DNA of 64,000 nucleotides from Hygrocybe punicea. Its lineage: Eukaryota > Basidiomycota > Agaricomycetes > Agaricales > Hygrophoraceae. A model generated the notes under the pieces. It worked only from the letters and a program-made list of their open reading frames with translations. It did not search any database and had not been told where the DNA came from. Position numbers and translations under genes: made by a program. Location of the stretch: positions 3,720,001-3,784,000 of the forward strand of contig OY744473.1 of assembly GCA_963556145.1 (NCBI GenBank), in the 5' to 3' direction. Of the stretch, positions 1 to 9,958 are shown piece after piece. Numbering within the stretch: the stretch's first letter is position 1; each line of letters opens with the position of its first letter.

Positions 1-966
1 CCTCGTTGTAGTCAATCCCGTCATCCACGTTCTTGCTGTCATGTAATACTAATAAGAAAATCCAGCCACCCATCCCTATATGGCAACTCGACCCCGTTTG
101 GGATATCGGCAAATTCCAGTTGAAATTCTTGCGTGCGAGTTCAACAAGACTTGTCATTTTCAACAACGACGCGACAACAGGTGCAGATGCCAGAGCACCG
201 CAGGTAAGTCTTCTAATCATCTTTTTCATTTAGATTTTTTTTCCCGCACCCTCGTGCCAAATGAACGTGAACAAGGCCAAAAAGCGGACATGGATGTGGC
301 AAACAAGGAGGGAGGACACAGCCCAGGATGGGGACAACCCAGGCCGACCACGGCAGCAAGAACAGGGACGACGAGAATGAGGACGATGGGTACACGAACG
401 AACGCGACTACGGCATGGGAACCACGACAACGGGAAGACGACGACGAGCAGGGGCAACGACGACAATGACAGCAGGCACGGGGACAGGGATGGGAACGAC
501 AGATGACGGAAACGAAGATGACCGGGACGGGGGAACAGGACGATGAGGACCACATAGTCCAGGACAACAAGGGCGACGGCAATGGGGATGACGAGGACAA
601 CGGGGACAACAACGAGGATGACGACGAGGACAGTGAGCATGGTAATGGGGACGGGGGCAACAGACGACGGAAACAAGAATGACTGGGACGAGGGAACGGA
701 TGACGAGGACAACGGAGACCGGGACAATGAGGATGACGGCAACAGGGATGACGAGGATGGGATGGCAAACGGGACAGCAATGACAACACGAATGCCACGG
801 GGCTGATGGCCGTGGGCCACCACACTGGGAAGGGGACAACGACAACGACAACGACAACAAGGATGAGGACGAGGAGGACGACGACAAGGACAGCAAGGAC
901 AGGAACGGGGGTGGGGACAACAGGCAATGGAAACGAGGATGGCCGGGACGAGGGAACAGGATGACG
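1..966. repeat. Low-complexity GAC/AAC-rich module, left half
   Basis: From about 260 onward the DNA is a degenerate run of gacaacgg/gacgagga-like units, so several frames stay open by chance. A GTAAGT at 205 and a TTTAG at 230-234 could bound a short intron. The block is cut by element D at 966/967 and resumes at 9492 with the same composition, so it is older than D. I see no conserved protein in it. Confidence 0.6.
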
Positions 967-1159
967 TAGTGTTGCCAAAGTTCAGTTCGGTCCGGTTCCG
1001 ACCCTTTTTGGCGGAACTGCGAACCGAACTTTGGGTCCGGTTTGGCGCAGGGCCAAACTGGAACCCAGATGGCATCGAACCGTCTCTCCGCGTTCGGTCT
1101 GGGTTCAGACGTGGTCAGAACCCCGGACCGAGGTGGGCTCATCCCATGAGCTCTGTTCT

Positions 1160-1212
1160 CCTCGCGAATGGCAGGCACGTATCAATTGATACAGTGCTGC
1201 ACTTCGCGAGGT
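1160..1212. repeat. CTCGCGAA...TCAATTGA...TTCGCGAG palindromic module, copy in D
   Basis: CTCGCGAA and TTCGCGAG form inverted outer arms around a central palindrome atcaattgat. The same arrangement recurs five or so times in element B and once in E. Here it lies about 193 bp inside the left terminus of D. In E it lies about 192 bp inside the right terminus, so it appears to be a subterminal element of this transposon family. Confidence 0.65.
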
Positions 1213-1219
1213 AGTTGGG

Positions 1220-1590
1220 CTGCAGGGGAGCTGTCCAGCGCTGCTGCTGCTGCCGTCGCCGTTGCTGCTGCCACTGCTGCTGCTGCTGCTGCCGCCATTG
1301 CTGCCATTGCTGCTGCGCTCCTGCTCCTGCTGTTGCCGTTGCTGCTGCTGCTGTTGCTGCTGCTGCTGGCCGTCGTGGTTGTCGTTGCCGTTGGATGGCT
1401 TTTGCTGTTGCCCCTGCTGCTGCCACTGCTGCTGCTGCCGTTGCTGCCAGCGCTGCTGCTTCTGCTATTGCTGCTGCTTCCGCTGTTGCTGCTGCTGCTG
1501 GCCATTGCTGTTGTCATTGCCTGGTTGCCGTTGCTGTTGCCATTTCCATTGCCGCCGCTGGTGGTGGTGGTGGTGGTGTTGCGGCTGTCC
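1220..1590. repeat. CTG/CAG-rich low-complexity block
   Basis: Dense interrupted CTG repeats read as Gln/Ser/Asn/Ala-rich peptides on the minus strand. The flanking CACCACCACC tract (about 1560-1580) on the minus strand encodes a His run preceded by a stretch like NANTNAMPTDAGQPQ. Element G has the related NANANGCGTAA followed by a Pro run (about 21700-21770), so this is a shared low-complexity mini-exon of the D/G family. I assign no function. Confidence 0.55.
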
Positions 1591-1656
1591 CGCGTCCGTT
1601 GGCATTGCGTTGGTGTTGGCATTCAACTTGTGGAGGACATCACACTCTACCACGCA

Positions 1657-1896
1657 TTCCTTAGTACTCCTTAAGGACTCCTCAAGGACTCCTCTGCCAA
1701 ATTGCAAGGAGTCCTCAAGGAGTCCTTAAGGAGGCCTTGATTTCCTCACCATAGAAACTTTTTCCTTAAGGAGTTTGTAAGGACTCCTTGGCCCTCCTAA
1801 GGACTCCTGACCAAGGAGTGGCTAAGGAGTCCCCAAGGAGTCCTCAAGGAGTCCTGAGGAGTGTTCCTCCTCAAGGAGTCCTGAAGGAGTCCTAAG
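1657..1896. repeat. AAGGAGTCC array, left end of F
   Basis: About fifteen imperfect copies of aaggagtcc or its complement ggactcctt occur in mixed orientation, giving many overlapping palindromes such as tccttaagga. Clusters of short subterminal repeats like this are typical transposase-binding arrays of CACTA elements in general; that role here is inferred. The inverted partner is at 8955-9062. Confidence 0.75.
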
Positions 1897-2094
1897 GAGG
1901 ATTCATTACATATTTATTAATTATTATTATTGTTAGTACTAACTACTATTATTTAATGAGGCGGTATGCCCCAAATTAGATAGTGGATTGTGGCGAGTTT
2001 ATATACCTTTATTTGGTGCACGGACCATTTGTGGAAACACGTCAACAAACGAGGTCACATGACAATCAACAACCTCGCGTCTCACCACCCAACG

Positions 2095-2104
2095 CCCCAC
2101 ACCA

Positions 2105-2155
<51 letters not shown>

Positions 2156-2460
2156 TTCACAACGCGGACGAACGCAGGCGGCCATGGAGGGGGTGGTTGT
2201 GCCCACCCCTGCCTCAGTATGTTTTTTTAATTTTTTAATTTTTATATTCTGTTACTGACTATTTCCTACGACGTCCACGAGAACGGGAACGCAACCGGAA
2301 CCGGAACCGGAGCGGGAACCGGAACCAGCAACAGCAACTTCACGCGGACGAATGCAGGCAGCCACGGCGGGGGTGGTAATGTGCCCACCCACGCATCGGT
2401 ATGTTTTTTATTGATGTTTTCATTTTATATTGTGTTACTGACTATTACCCACGACGCCCA
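2095..2460 (+). repeat. Tandemly duplicated mini-exon plus intron block with CAACAG microsatellite
   Basis: A (CAACAG)n run at about 2107-2154 is followed by two copies, about 165 bp apart, of one block: a Gly-rich stretch ending in tgcccaccc, a GTATGTTTTTT donor-like sequence (2219 and 2399), a T-rich 45-55-bp segment and tgttactgacta. The block resembles sequences at 14970-15040 and 54990-55090. It looks like an exon-intron unit duplicated with its intron, but no continuous conserved protein can be read. Confidence 0.5.
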
Positions 2461-2691
2461 CGCCCACGGCGAGGGACAGCCAATGGCCAGCAACGACCCC
2501 CAGACCATTGCAATGCGAACAAACGGGGAGACGGGAGCGACGGGAAAGGGGAAGGAGGCCAGACCCCAATGGCGACACCCAGCGCAACAGCAGCAGCGGC
2601 CACCGCGGCAACAGCAGCAGCAGCAACAATGCGACCGCAACAGCTGCAATGGCGACAGCGGCAGCAGCAACAGACAACGGCAGCAGCCCAG

Positions 2692-2722
<31 letters not shown>

Positions 2723-3012
2723 AGCAACGCACGGGTGACGGCGGCAGCAGCAGCAGTGGCGACAACGGCAGCAGTGGCACAACAACGGCAGCAGCGGCAC
2801 AACAACGGCAGCAACAGGTGGCGGTCCCCCTCTATCCTTTCCCCTTCCCCCTTCCTTTCCCTCTCCCTTCCCCCTTCTGTCTCCCTTTCCCTCTCCCTTC
2901 CCCTCTCCCTTCCCCTCTTCCTCCTTCCCCTCTCCTTTTCTCTCCTTTTCTTCCTTCTCTCCTTTGCCCATTCTTCCTCCCCATTCCCCCTCTATTTTTT
3001 CTTCTCCTGTAT
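2461..3012. repeat. CAG-rich tract followed by long pyrimidine tract
   Basis: Positions 2580-2820 are interrupted CAG/CAA repeats and 2821-3000 are almost pure C and T (cccttcccct units). A similar pyrimidine tract at 9606-9770 follows the related block split by D. The open frames here follow from composition and are not called as genes. Confidence 0.6.
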
Positions 3013-3931
3013 TAGTTTTAATTGTTTAATTAATTTGTGAAATATTAAGAATTCTTTGATTTAAAGTCATTAATATTTAAAACAAATCAGCTATTATATG
3101 GCAACTGTGTCTGTGGAGTGAAAAGGTAAGAACTGACCTTCAATCCTGTTCAGGACTTTACAGTGCTCTCCTTTGAACACTACCAGTCCTTTGAACACCC
3201 TAATAGAATTGATTCTGTACTGATTTCTACTGCTAAAAAGTGTTCTAATTCCTTCAGTGCATCATCCGAACCTATGTGGATATTGATTTTTATTCAGAAC
3301 CACCAATAAAATTAGAAACTGAATATTCACAAAGCAGAGAGAAATCTGATCACTCCTTGAACACTAATGTTTTGATCATAAAACATTCAAATACTAACAG
3401 ATTTCTTCGAAAATTGGTATGAGATGTCTTTAAATATATGAGCAACTTCTGGTCTGCTCAGATTTTGTTCAAGATAATTGGCTACTTGTGGCATTTTAGG
3501 TTAATGTTTTGTGTTCAAAGGAGCCATTGAATACTGTACCTGAATTGTACTAGTAGAATGAGCGGCAAATATATGAAACTATTATAAAACAGATAACATG
3601 CCCATGTGACCTCTAAACCAAAGACACAATTGAATGAGAAAAAAGCAAAATAGCCTGTGAACATGGTGGTTTGAAAATTTTGGCATCATTCCAATATAAT
3701 TGCAATTGACTCCTAGCCTTTAAATGATTCATCAGTTCATCCTTGTAGAGTCCATCTTGTGTTCATCTTGTACATGTGGACTAGCTAAATTTTGAAAAGG
3801 ACTGAAGGACTGTGAAGGTGAACTGAAGTTGGACTTCATCTGGGTTTGGTACATTTTAGGTGAACTCAAATGGATATTGTGGAGATGGTGGACTCCTACT
3901 ACATCTCTATTGATCCAAACTTATTGATCAA
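3013..3931. other. AT-rich interval without recognisable gene
   Basis: I see no open frame of note and no terminal repeats. Short echoes of ctttgaacac occur near 3170-3200. It separates the low-complexity block from the CxC6 fragments and may be part of element F. Confidence 0.4.
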
Positions 3932-4263
3932 TTGGATTCAACTTGCTATCCAGTTGGATCATGTGGTCCTAACCATTATACACATTTTGTGGAGTGGACT
4001 CTTACCACTACATTAACCCCCAAGTTAAAGACTCTGGTGCCAAAATGGCATAATCCAGCACCTCTTGAAGAAAAAGAAATGGAACTTAAGGAGCATTGTG
4101 AGTGTGCTTTTAGCACTTGAAAGAAGTGATCTTCTTGTATCCATCTCCAACTCCAATGTATGACTCTGAAAGCATATGAGCAGTGAAATACTCAGTTGTG
4201 TAGCTTTGAGTCAATTCTCAACAGAATGATTGTTAATAATAATTTCAACTGGTTTTTGCATAC
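3932..4263 (+). pseudogene. Duplicated 3' fragment of the CxC6-type gene
   Basis: Two short stretches echo the gene immediately downstream. One encodes KWHNPAPL (near 4050), matching KWCNPAPL of the main gene. The other, near 4200-4255 (tagctttgagtcaattct...ttcaactggtt), matches 5280-5330. The fragment is degenerate and not a working gene. It occupies the place where the N-terminal exons of the main gene should lie, so the locus probably arose by tandem duplication followed by deletion. Confidence 0.6.
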
Positions 4264-5488
4264 AAGTGATACAAATTTTAGAGTCTGAAGTTGATGAGAA
4301 CAGAGAGGTTCCTCTCCCTGACAACCCAGATGATGTGGCTCGAGCTCAGAAAGATGTAGCACAGGCAAGAGCACACGCTGAGGCTGCACTCATGAGGAGA
4401 GATGAAGAAGATGTAATGGAGGTGGATAATGAGGATGTGGTTAAGATGGTTGTCTTGGATGGAATTGTGATGGGCCCTCAGCACTGTGCATATGAAGACT
4501 GCACTCAAGGACTGGCCAATGCACGTAATGGGGTTTTCTGTGCACAACATGAGGAAGCACGAGGACATTTATGCCGGGTGAAGAATTGCAATAATCCCAA
4601 ACAGAACAGAACTCAAGCATGTCTAGAACATCAGGGAGTTTGGTATTCTCATGTTGTGAGGCATGGCCACCAATCTCTGTTGGGAATCCATAGAATGCTG
4701 AGGAGGAGAGAGGAGGAGAGGCTTGATTGGCTACCTGGAGGACAGCAAGATGTTCAGCCTCATGATGAAGATGCACCTGTTACACCACAACGAAACAACT
4801 ACTTTGTGGCACCTCGCTTTTACTGTGTAGAAACAATCTGTGCCCCATGTGGAGTGGTCATTGCCTGGGACAAATTTTACAAAGCTGAGTCCCCTACAAA
4901 CATCTTGAATTTCTTGGAGAAAGTGTATCCAACCATGGAATCAAGACCAGATTACATCTGTATTGACAAGGCATGCAAGCTTTTGCGGACTTGTGTGGCC
5001 AGTGGAAGATGGGAGATTTGGAGTCAGACTTCCCGTTTTATAGTGGACTCTTATCACTACATCAACCACAGAGTTCAAGACTACCTATGCCGCAAATGGT
5101 GTAATCCAGCGCCTCTTAATAGTTCAGCTCCAAATCTGGTTATTGTGGAGAGGGATGGAAATGGAGTGGAGCATTATAAACGTGCTTTCAACACTCAAGT
5201 AAGTGATGTTTATGTTATGAAAATATTTCTCATCTGATGTATAATTTAAAGGCATGTGAACAGTTAAATGCTTGGTTGGGTAGCTTTGAGTCAATTCTTC
5301 ACAGAATGACTATTAACAATTTCAACTGGTTCTTACATACTATGCTTTTCTTACACAGTCAGAAGACCATGGAAAAACAGAAGGAAAAGGAGAAAAGAAA
5401 GCAAGGAGGAATGGATGGAGATGAAGAAGAGGAAGAGGAAGAGGAAGAGGAAGAAGAGGCAGAGATTGAAATTGACAGAGAAGACTGA
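4264..5488 (+). CDS. CxC6-type cysteine-cluster protein associated with KDZ transposons, 5' truncated
   Basis: Exon 1 (to 5198) encodes an acidic linker, then a cysteine/histidine cluster (HCAYEDC, FCAQHE, CRVKNC, ACLEH) and a conserved core with YICIDKAC and DSYHYINHR. A 53-nt GT-AG intron (5199-5251) joins in frame to exon 2, which continues ACEQLNAWLGSFESIL and NNFNWFLHTMLF and ends in a Lys/Glu-rich tail with a long Glu run. This is the CxC6 family, which in basidiomycetes accompanies KDZ (Kyakuja-Dileera-Zisupton) transposons. The first visible Met is at 4230, but an acceptor-like TTTTAG near 4280 suggests missing upstream exons, so the N-terminus is uncertain. No KDZ transposase is present. 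The molecular function of CxC6 is not established to my knowledge. Confidence 0.75.
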
Positions 5489-5666
5489 CAGGATTGGCTT
5501 GTACAAATGGAAATTTGGCCAAATGTTGACTGCTGTATTGTATTGAATATGAATTTACATTTTCCAGTTCTAAATAGTAGGAGTTGTCAGGGGGGTTTGC
5601 AAGATGGTTACTGAGAATAGGTTATATACTGAGGTCCATAGTGTTGCCACAACTATAGCCGATGTT

Positions 5667-6712
5667 TAAAGCACGGCACGGGTATACCGCGGGTCAGAAT
5701 TCCCGACACCGCACCTGTACCCGCGGAAACCGTACCCGCTCCGATGACGGGTACAACCCATACCCGTTATCTGCGGGTACCCGCCGTGTTCCATCCTAAC
5801 TACCTCGTGAACAATGGGGACGCGTCAATTGACGTGCTCCGTCTGTTTTCGCGAGGTTGGGTTGGGGCCAGGGACTTTCCATGGGCGTCCCCGCGTGTTA
5901 ACTACCTCGCGAACAACGGGAGCACGTCAATTGACGTGCTCCGTCTGTTTTCGCGAGGTTGGATGGGGCCGGGCACTTTCCATGGGCGTCCGCACGTCTA
6001 TTGACGCGGCCAGGGCGTTTTCACGAGGTGGGACTGTTTTCGCGAGGTTGGATGGGGCCGGGGACTTTCCATGGGCGTCCACGCATGCTAACTACCTCGC
6101 GAACAACGGGGACGCATCAATTGACGCGCTCCGTCTGTTTTTGCGAGGTTGGATGGGGCTGGGGACTTTCCATGGGCATCCGCACATCAATTGATGCGGC
6201 TGGAGCGTGTTCGCGAGGTGGGACCGTTGTTGCTGTGTCCGTCTTCGTCCTCGCCTCGTCCATTCCCCTCGTTAGCTGATGTCATTAGGACTGGATTGGG
6301 GGGACATACCTGGGCCGGTAGGTGGGCGCACCACCCTCCCGGCTTTCCTTTCTATCGTTGTCATCGCCGTCGCGACTTTGGTGGTTCGTTTTTGGCGTGC
6401 GGGGTTGTCGTGGTTGTCGTTGTCGTTGTCGTTCGTGGGTTTTCTTGTCGTTGTTGTTGTGTTTGCGCTTGTCACGGTTGTGGTAGCAAATATCACGCGA
6501 ACTTAGCAAAAGTAAAGAAATTAATGTGAAAATAAAGTAAATAACAAAGAAAAAACCTACCTGGGGCTTGGGTTGACAGACCCGTGAAAACCCGTCACCC
6601 GCGGATAACGGGTACGGTTTTGACAAGGTGTGCAAACCGAAACACCGTACCCGAACCCGAATTACCCGTTTTGGAATAACCGCAGGTAAACCCGTACCCG
6701 TGCTGTGCCCTA
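5667..6712. mobile_element. Non-autonomous hAT element B with tandem hairpin modules
   Basis: The 8-bp duplication ccgatgtt flanks it exactly (5659-5666 and 6713-6720), interrupting the left arm of A. Ends are TAAAGCACGGCACGGGTA and the complement of TAGGGCACAGCACGGGTA. Inside (5790-6220) is a tandem array of about five units carrying ctcgcgaac, the palindrome tcaattga, ttcgcgagg and gggactttccatgggcgtc. No transposase is present. The right part contains a GTTGTCGTTG-rich tract at 6400-6470. Confidence 0.85.
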
Positions 6713-6811
6713 CCGATGTTTTTTGAAAATTTGCCTTTTTAGGCTAGTAAAATTAGCTAAAATTATGAAAATATTTGATGAGATGGGCAAAGCCAAAAGC
6801 TGAGGGGTCAC

Positions 6812-8701
6812 TAGTGTTGCCACAGCTTGGTCCGGCTCGGCTCGGCTACGGCTAACAACGGCTAACCCATATATGGGTTATTAGCCGGACCGGACCGTTG
6901 TGGCAATGGCTAAACTGCGGCTAGCCGTCCAAAAAAGGAAATTAATAGCGGACAACCAACAAGGTCCACCAATATCCACACAAACATGCGAGTGACACCA
7001 CCATACCTGACGCCAACAGCCACAGCCACACCAGCTCGCGACAACGCAGGCCGACCCAAAACAAAGGCCACAGCACCCTAACGGCAACCAGCAGAGGGCG
7101 AGCAATGAAGCGGCAACGTTATGTCTTTTCTTGAATCTTTTTTTATTATTACTACCAACTTATTTCTGATTACAGCGCAAATGATCTCGAGGCAACAGCA
7201 GCCCGGCCAGCAGCAGCAACGACCAATGACCACGGCAACAGCAAACAGTAGCAGTGGCAACGATGGCAACAGCAGCGATGACTGCCAGTCCCAGATGTCG
7301 CGGAGTATCGTGCACCCATCTCTGCTGCACTGGTAAGTTTTTTTTTCTTTACTTTTACTAACAAAGATCTGTCTAGCTATGCACGGTGACAACACGGCCG
7401 CGACCCAACACCCTGCAACCGGGTCCTCGAACTCGGGCTCGCAAGTTCAGGCACCACCACCACCAACCATCAGCTTCTTTGCCGCTATGACTGCTGTGTT
7501 CGCCCTACGGCACTGATCGGTCACAACCACAGTCACGGCCACCATCACGACAGCTCAACGTCGTTCTACAACCTTGCATCCTGTCGTTGCCCCCGCTCCT
7601 GTTACTAGACCGCCAATCCTGCCGCTTGGTCAGACAACACGCTGCACGTCTATCGTTCCCCCACCGCCGCTCTTACTCGTCCGTGACTACAATCCCCTTA
7701 CTCGCACCACTTCTGTGTCATCCGGGGCCACCAGTTCCAGCTCCAGCGCGATGTATTCCTCGGGATCAACGGACGAGGGTGCTGTCTCTCACCTCATCCG
7801 ATTCCCACAAATGCGTATTTGCTGCACGAAGCCATTCATGGAACCTTACACGACCAAGGCCATCGGATAACTCCCTCTTAGGTCAGCTGCAGCGATGACG
7901 AATGGCTGTAAGTCCATTTCGGATTCCGCAAATCCATTTTCGTACTGACCCCGAATACGCGCAGCGTCGGGGACAGCGCCAAAAATATGTTCCACTCCAA
8001 TCCCAAAAACAAAAGGCGGCGAGTCCCAGATCATCGTTTATGATCTTGGTGGAGGGACATTTGATGTGCACTTCTCTCTATCGACGACGACGGAGTCTTT
8101 GAAGTATCAGCTACTGCTGGTGATACTCATCTCGCCGGCGAGGACTTTTACAACTGCGTTATTGACCATCTTATTAAGGCGTACAAGAAGACAGGTACTA
8201 ACTTGAGAGCAATGGGCAAGCTCAAGCGCGAGGTCAAGAAGGCTAAGCGGATGTTGTCAAGCCAGCAGTCGACAAGGATCGGAATCGAGTTGTTCGAGGA
8301 CAGCAATAACTTTTTGGAAATTCTTACACGGGCCAAGTTTGACGAGCTTAATATGGATCTATTCAGGAAGACGATGAAGTAGGTATTTTTCATTTTTTTC
8401 ATATACATGTACATGTACATGGAGATACGCAAAACAAAAAAGAAACACCTAAAAACCTTGCGAAATGGCTGTACATGTTCGTGAGGTATGGGAGGCAGCA
8501 GAGGGGTTATCTAAGTGAAGTTGAAGCCAGCAAACGGGCTGAAAACCTAAATTTCCTAATTTGGATATTTGGTAATGGCTAATAATGGCTAGCCATGGCT
8601 AAGCCGAGGTTTAACCGTTAGCCGAGTGAACGGCTCGGCTCGGCTAATTATCGGTCCGGCTCCAACGGCTAACGGTTCCAGACCGAGCCGTGGCAACACT
8701 A
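6812..8701. mobile_element. Gene-fragment-carrying hAT element C (Pack-type)
   Basis: The TIRs are TAGTGTTGCC at 6812 and GGCAACACTA at 8701, flanked by a perfect 8-bp duplication ggggtcac (6804-6811 and 8702-8709). The empty site can be read in the opposite arm of A. Subterminal regions are rich in cggctaa/ggctcgg words. The interior holds a Gln/Asn/Ser-rich low-complexity mini-exon ending at a GTAAGT near 7332, then scrambled pieces of an Hsp70 gene (7849-8379). No transposase is encoded. This is the architecture of non-autonomous elements that transduplicate host exons. Confidence 0.85.
7849..8381 (+). pseudogene. Captured ER Hsp70 (BiP/Kar2-like) fragments
   Basis: Three Hsp70 pieces lie in order but are not continuous. 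They are DQGHRITPS (7852-7877), then SVGDSAKNMFHSNPKN (about 7960-8010), then, fused directly, [18 protein letters not shown] of the ATPase phosphate-binding region. After a one-base frameshift near 8062 the fragment continues through [10 protein letters not shown] and [10 protein letters not shown] to [12 protein letters not shown]. It ends at a GTAGGT splice-donor-like sequence at 8379. ELNMDLFR and DQGHRITPS favour the ER-resident branch over cytosolic Hsp70. The substrate-binding domain and signal peptide are absent. It cannot make a chaperone. The donor at its end suggests capture from genomic DNA with introns. Confidence 0.85.
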
Positions 8702-8954
8702 GGGGTCACTTAAGGGTGCTAAGAATTTGGGGCTCCATCTTCAGAGTTATTCATAAATAGCTGTTGAACTGTAGCTAACAGCTATTTATGAATGACTCTG
8801 AAGATGGAGCCCCAAATTCTTAGCACCCTTAAGTGACCCCTCAGCTTTTGGCTTTGCCCATCTCATCAAATATTTTCATAATTTTAGCTAATTTTACTAG
8901 CCTAAAAAGGCAATTTTTCAAAAAACATCGGCTATAGTTGTGGCAACACTAAAA

Positions 8955-9062
8955 TCTGAGGAGTCCTAAGGAAGTCCTAAGGAAGTCCTTGGGGAGTCCT
9001 TGGGAAAGTCCAGGAGTATAGTCCATGAAAACTCCTTGAGGAGTCCTTGAGGAGTCCTAAGG
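8955..9062. repeat. AAGGAGTCC array, right end of F
   Basis: Copies of gaggagtccta and aaggaagtcctt lie in inverted orientation relative to the left array (1657-1896), followed outward by aatgtgtgggagagtg, the inverted counterpart of the left terminus of F. Confidence 0.7.
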
Positions 9063-9491
9063 AATGTGTGGGAGAGTGCAACATACAGAACTTGTGCCAA
9101 GGTGGGTGTGGTCGCGATGTGGTCACGGTCAAGTTGCCTGTCGCAAATAACATTAGTAAAGTTAAGAAAAAATCGAAACATACCTTGTGTTGTGTTCAAC
9201 CCGCGTTGATGTTGCTGTGTTGCATGAAAGGTCACAGCCGGTCACATGATGCCGTTTAACACGAAATAGTAAGTAAAGAAATATGAAAAACAAATGAAAT
9301 CAATACCTTAAAAATATCCGCGTTCGCGGTTTGGAGCTGTTCAGGAAATCTGGCAGGCCTCGAAACCCAGAACTGAACCTGCGGTCCGGTTCAGCACTTG
9401 GCTGAACTTAGACCGAACTTAGGGTTCGGTTCAGGGTTTGAACCGGGTTCGGCTAGGTTCGGAACCGAACTACGGCAACACTAGGATGACG

Positions 9492-9958
9492 GGACGGCTA
9501 TGGCAACACGAATGGGAACAGGGCCACACGGGAACGACAACGACAACGGGGGCGATGAGGGCGACGCGGAGTGGCGTGGACATATGGGTAACCCCGGTAT
9601 GTAATCTTTTAGGTCCCCCCCATTTCCCTCCCCTTCCCTCCCTCTCCTCCTGCCCCTTCTCCCCCTGCCTATCTCCTACCACCTGCCACCCCCACCTCCC
9701 ATCCACCTCCTGCCCTTCTTCCCTTGCCCACCCCTCCCCATCCTCCCTGGTCATTTCCCCCTCTCCTCTTCTCTCCACCACCACCACCACCACCACCACC
9801 ACCCTCTCTCATGCCTTGATAATGTAGATATGTATATAATTAAGCAAAATAATTATTTGATTTGCAATGTCTATTGTAAGTAAGTTGCTAAATGTAAATT
9901 ATTTAAAATTATGTTATAACACATGATATAATGATTTATTGGTATAATTACTTAGCAG
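9492..9958. repeat. Low-complexity module, right half, with pyrimidine tract and CAC run
   Basis: This continues the block interrupted by D: acaacgg-type repeats, a GTATGT at 9599, a CT-rich tract (9606-9780) and a run of ten CAC triplets (about 9776-9802). An AT-rich tail follows. No conserved coding signal is visible. Confidence 0.5.

Larger units (their letters stand above)
5639..8951. mobile_element. Foldback MITE A, split by B and C
   Basis: The ends are TAGTGTTGCCACAACTATAG at 5639 and its complement at 8951. With B and C removed, the element is about 360 bp and is almost entirely one inverted repeat centred near 8770. For example, 8711-8766 pairs with 8776-8833, and 6713-6811 pairs with the segment ending at about 8930. 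The flanking octamers gaggtcca and aaatctga do not match, so no target duplication is visible. Confidence 0.75.
1643..9078. mobile_element. CACTA-like element F with AAGGAGTCC subterminal arrays
   Basis: The left end reads CACTCTACCACGCATTCC and the right end is the inverted equivalent, ending AGAGTG at 9078. Both ends are followed inward by arrays of AAGGAGTCC/GGACTCCTT in inverted orientation (about 1657-1896 and 8955-9062). Dinucleotide ca flanks both sides, compatible with a short CACTA-type duplication but too short to prove it. F lies inside D and contains the CxC6 gene and the foldback stack A/B/C. No CACTA transposase is visible. Superfamily assignment is tentative; the paired inverted arrays are directly visible. 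Confidence 0.55.
967..9483. mobile_element. hAT-type element D (outermost of the nest)
   Basis: The ends are TAGTGTTGCC at 967 and GGCAACACTA at 9474-9483. The 8-bp sequence ggatgacg occurs immediately outside both (959-966 and 9484-9491), a perfect hAT-sized target duplication. The right arm (about 9120-9483), reverse complemented, matches the left ends of elements G (21265) and H (51878), so this is a family. No hAT transposase is visible, so D looks non-autonomous. Its size of 8.5 kb is due to later insertions (F, A, B, C). The left arm carries a polyglutamine-type CAG/CTG block. The assignment to hAT rests on the TIR and duplication length, not on a transposase. Confidence 0.85.

Noticed and set aside
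226..1178. Long overlapping open frames of 250-280 codons on the minus strand
   Set aside because: They exist in all three frames over GAC/AAC repeats and encode only Ser/Pro/Arg/Val low complexity, so openness reflects composition.
1168..1729. Leu/Ala/Cys-rich frames over CTG repeats
   Set aside because: Frame-shifted readings of a triplet repeat with no conserved boundary; kept only as a repeat.
5639..8951. A target duplication for element A
   Set aside because: Flanking octamers gaggtcca and aaatctga do not match in any register I tried.
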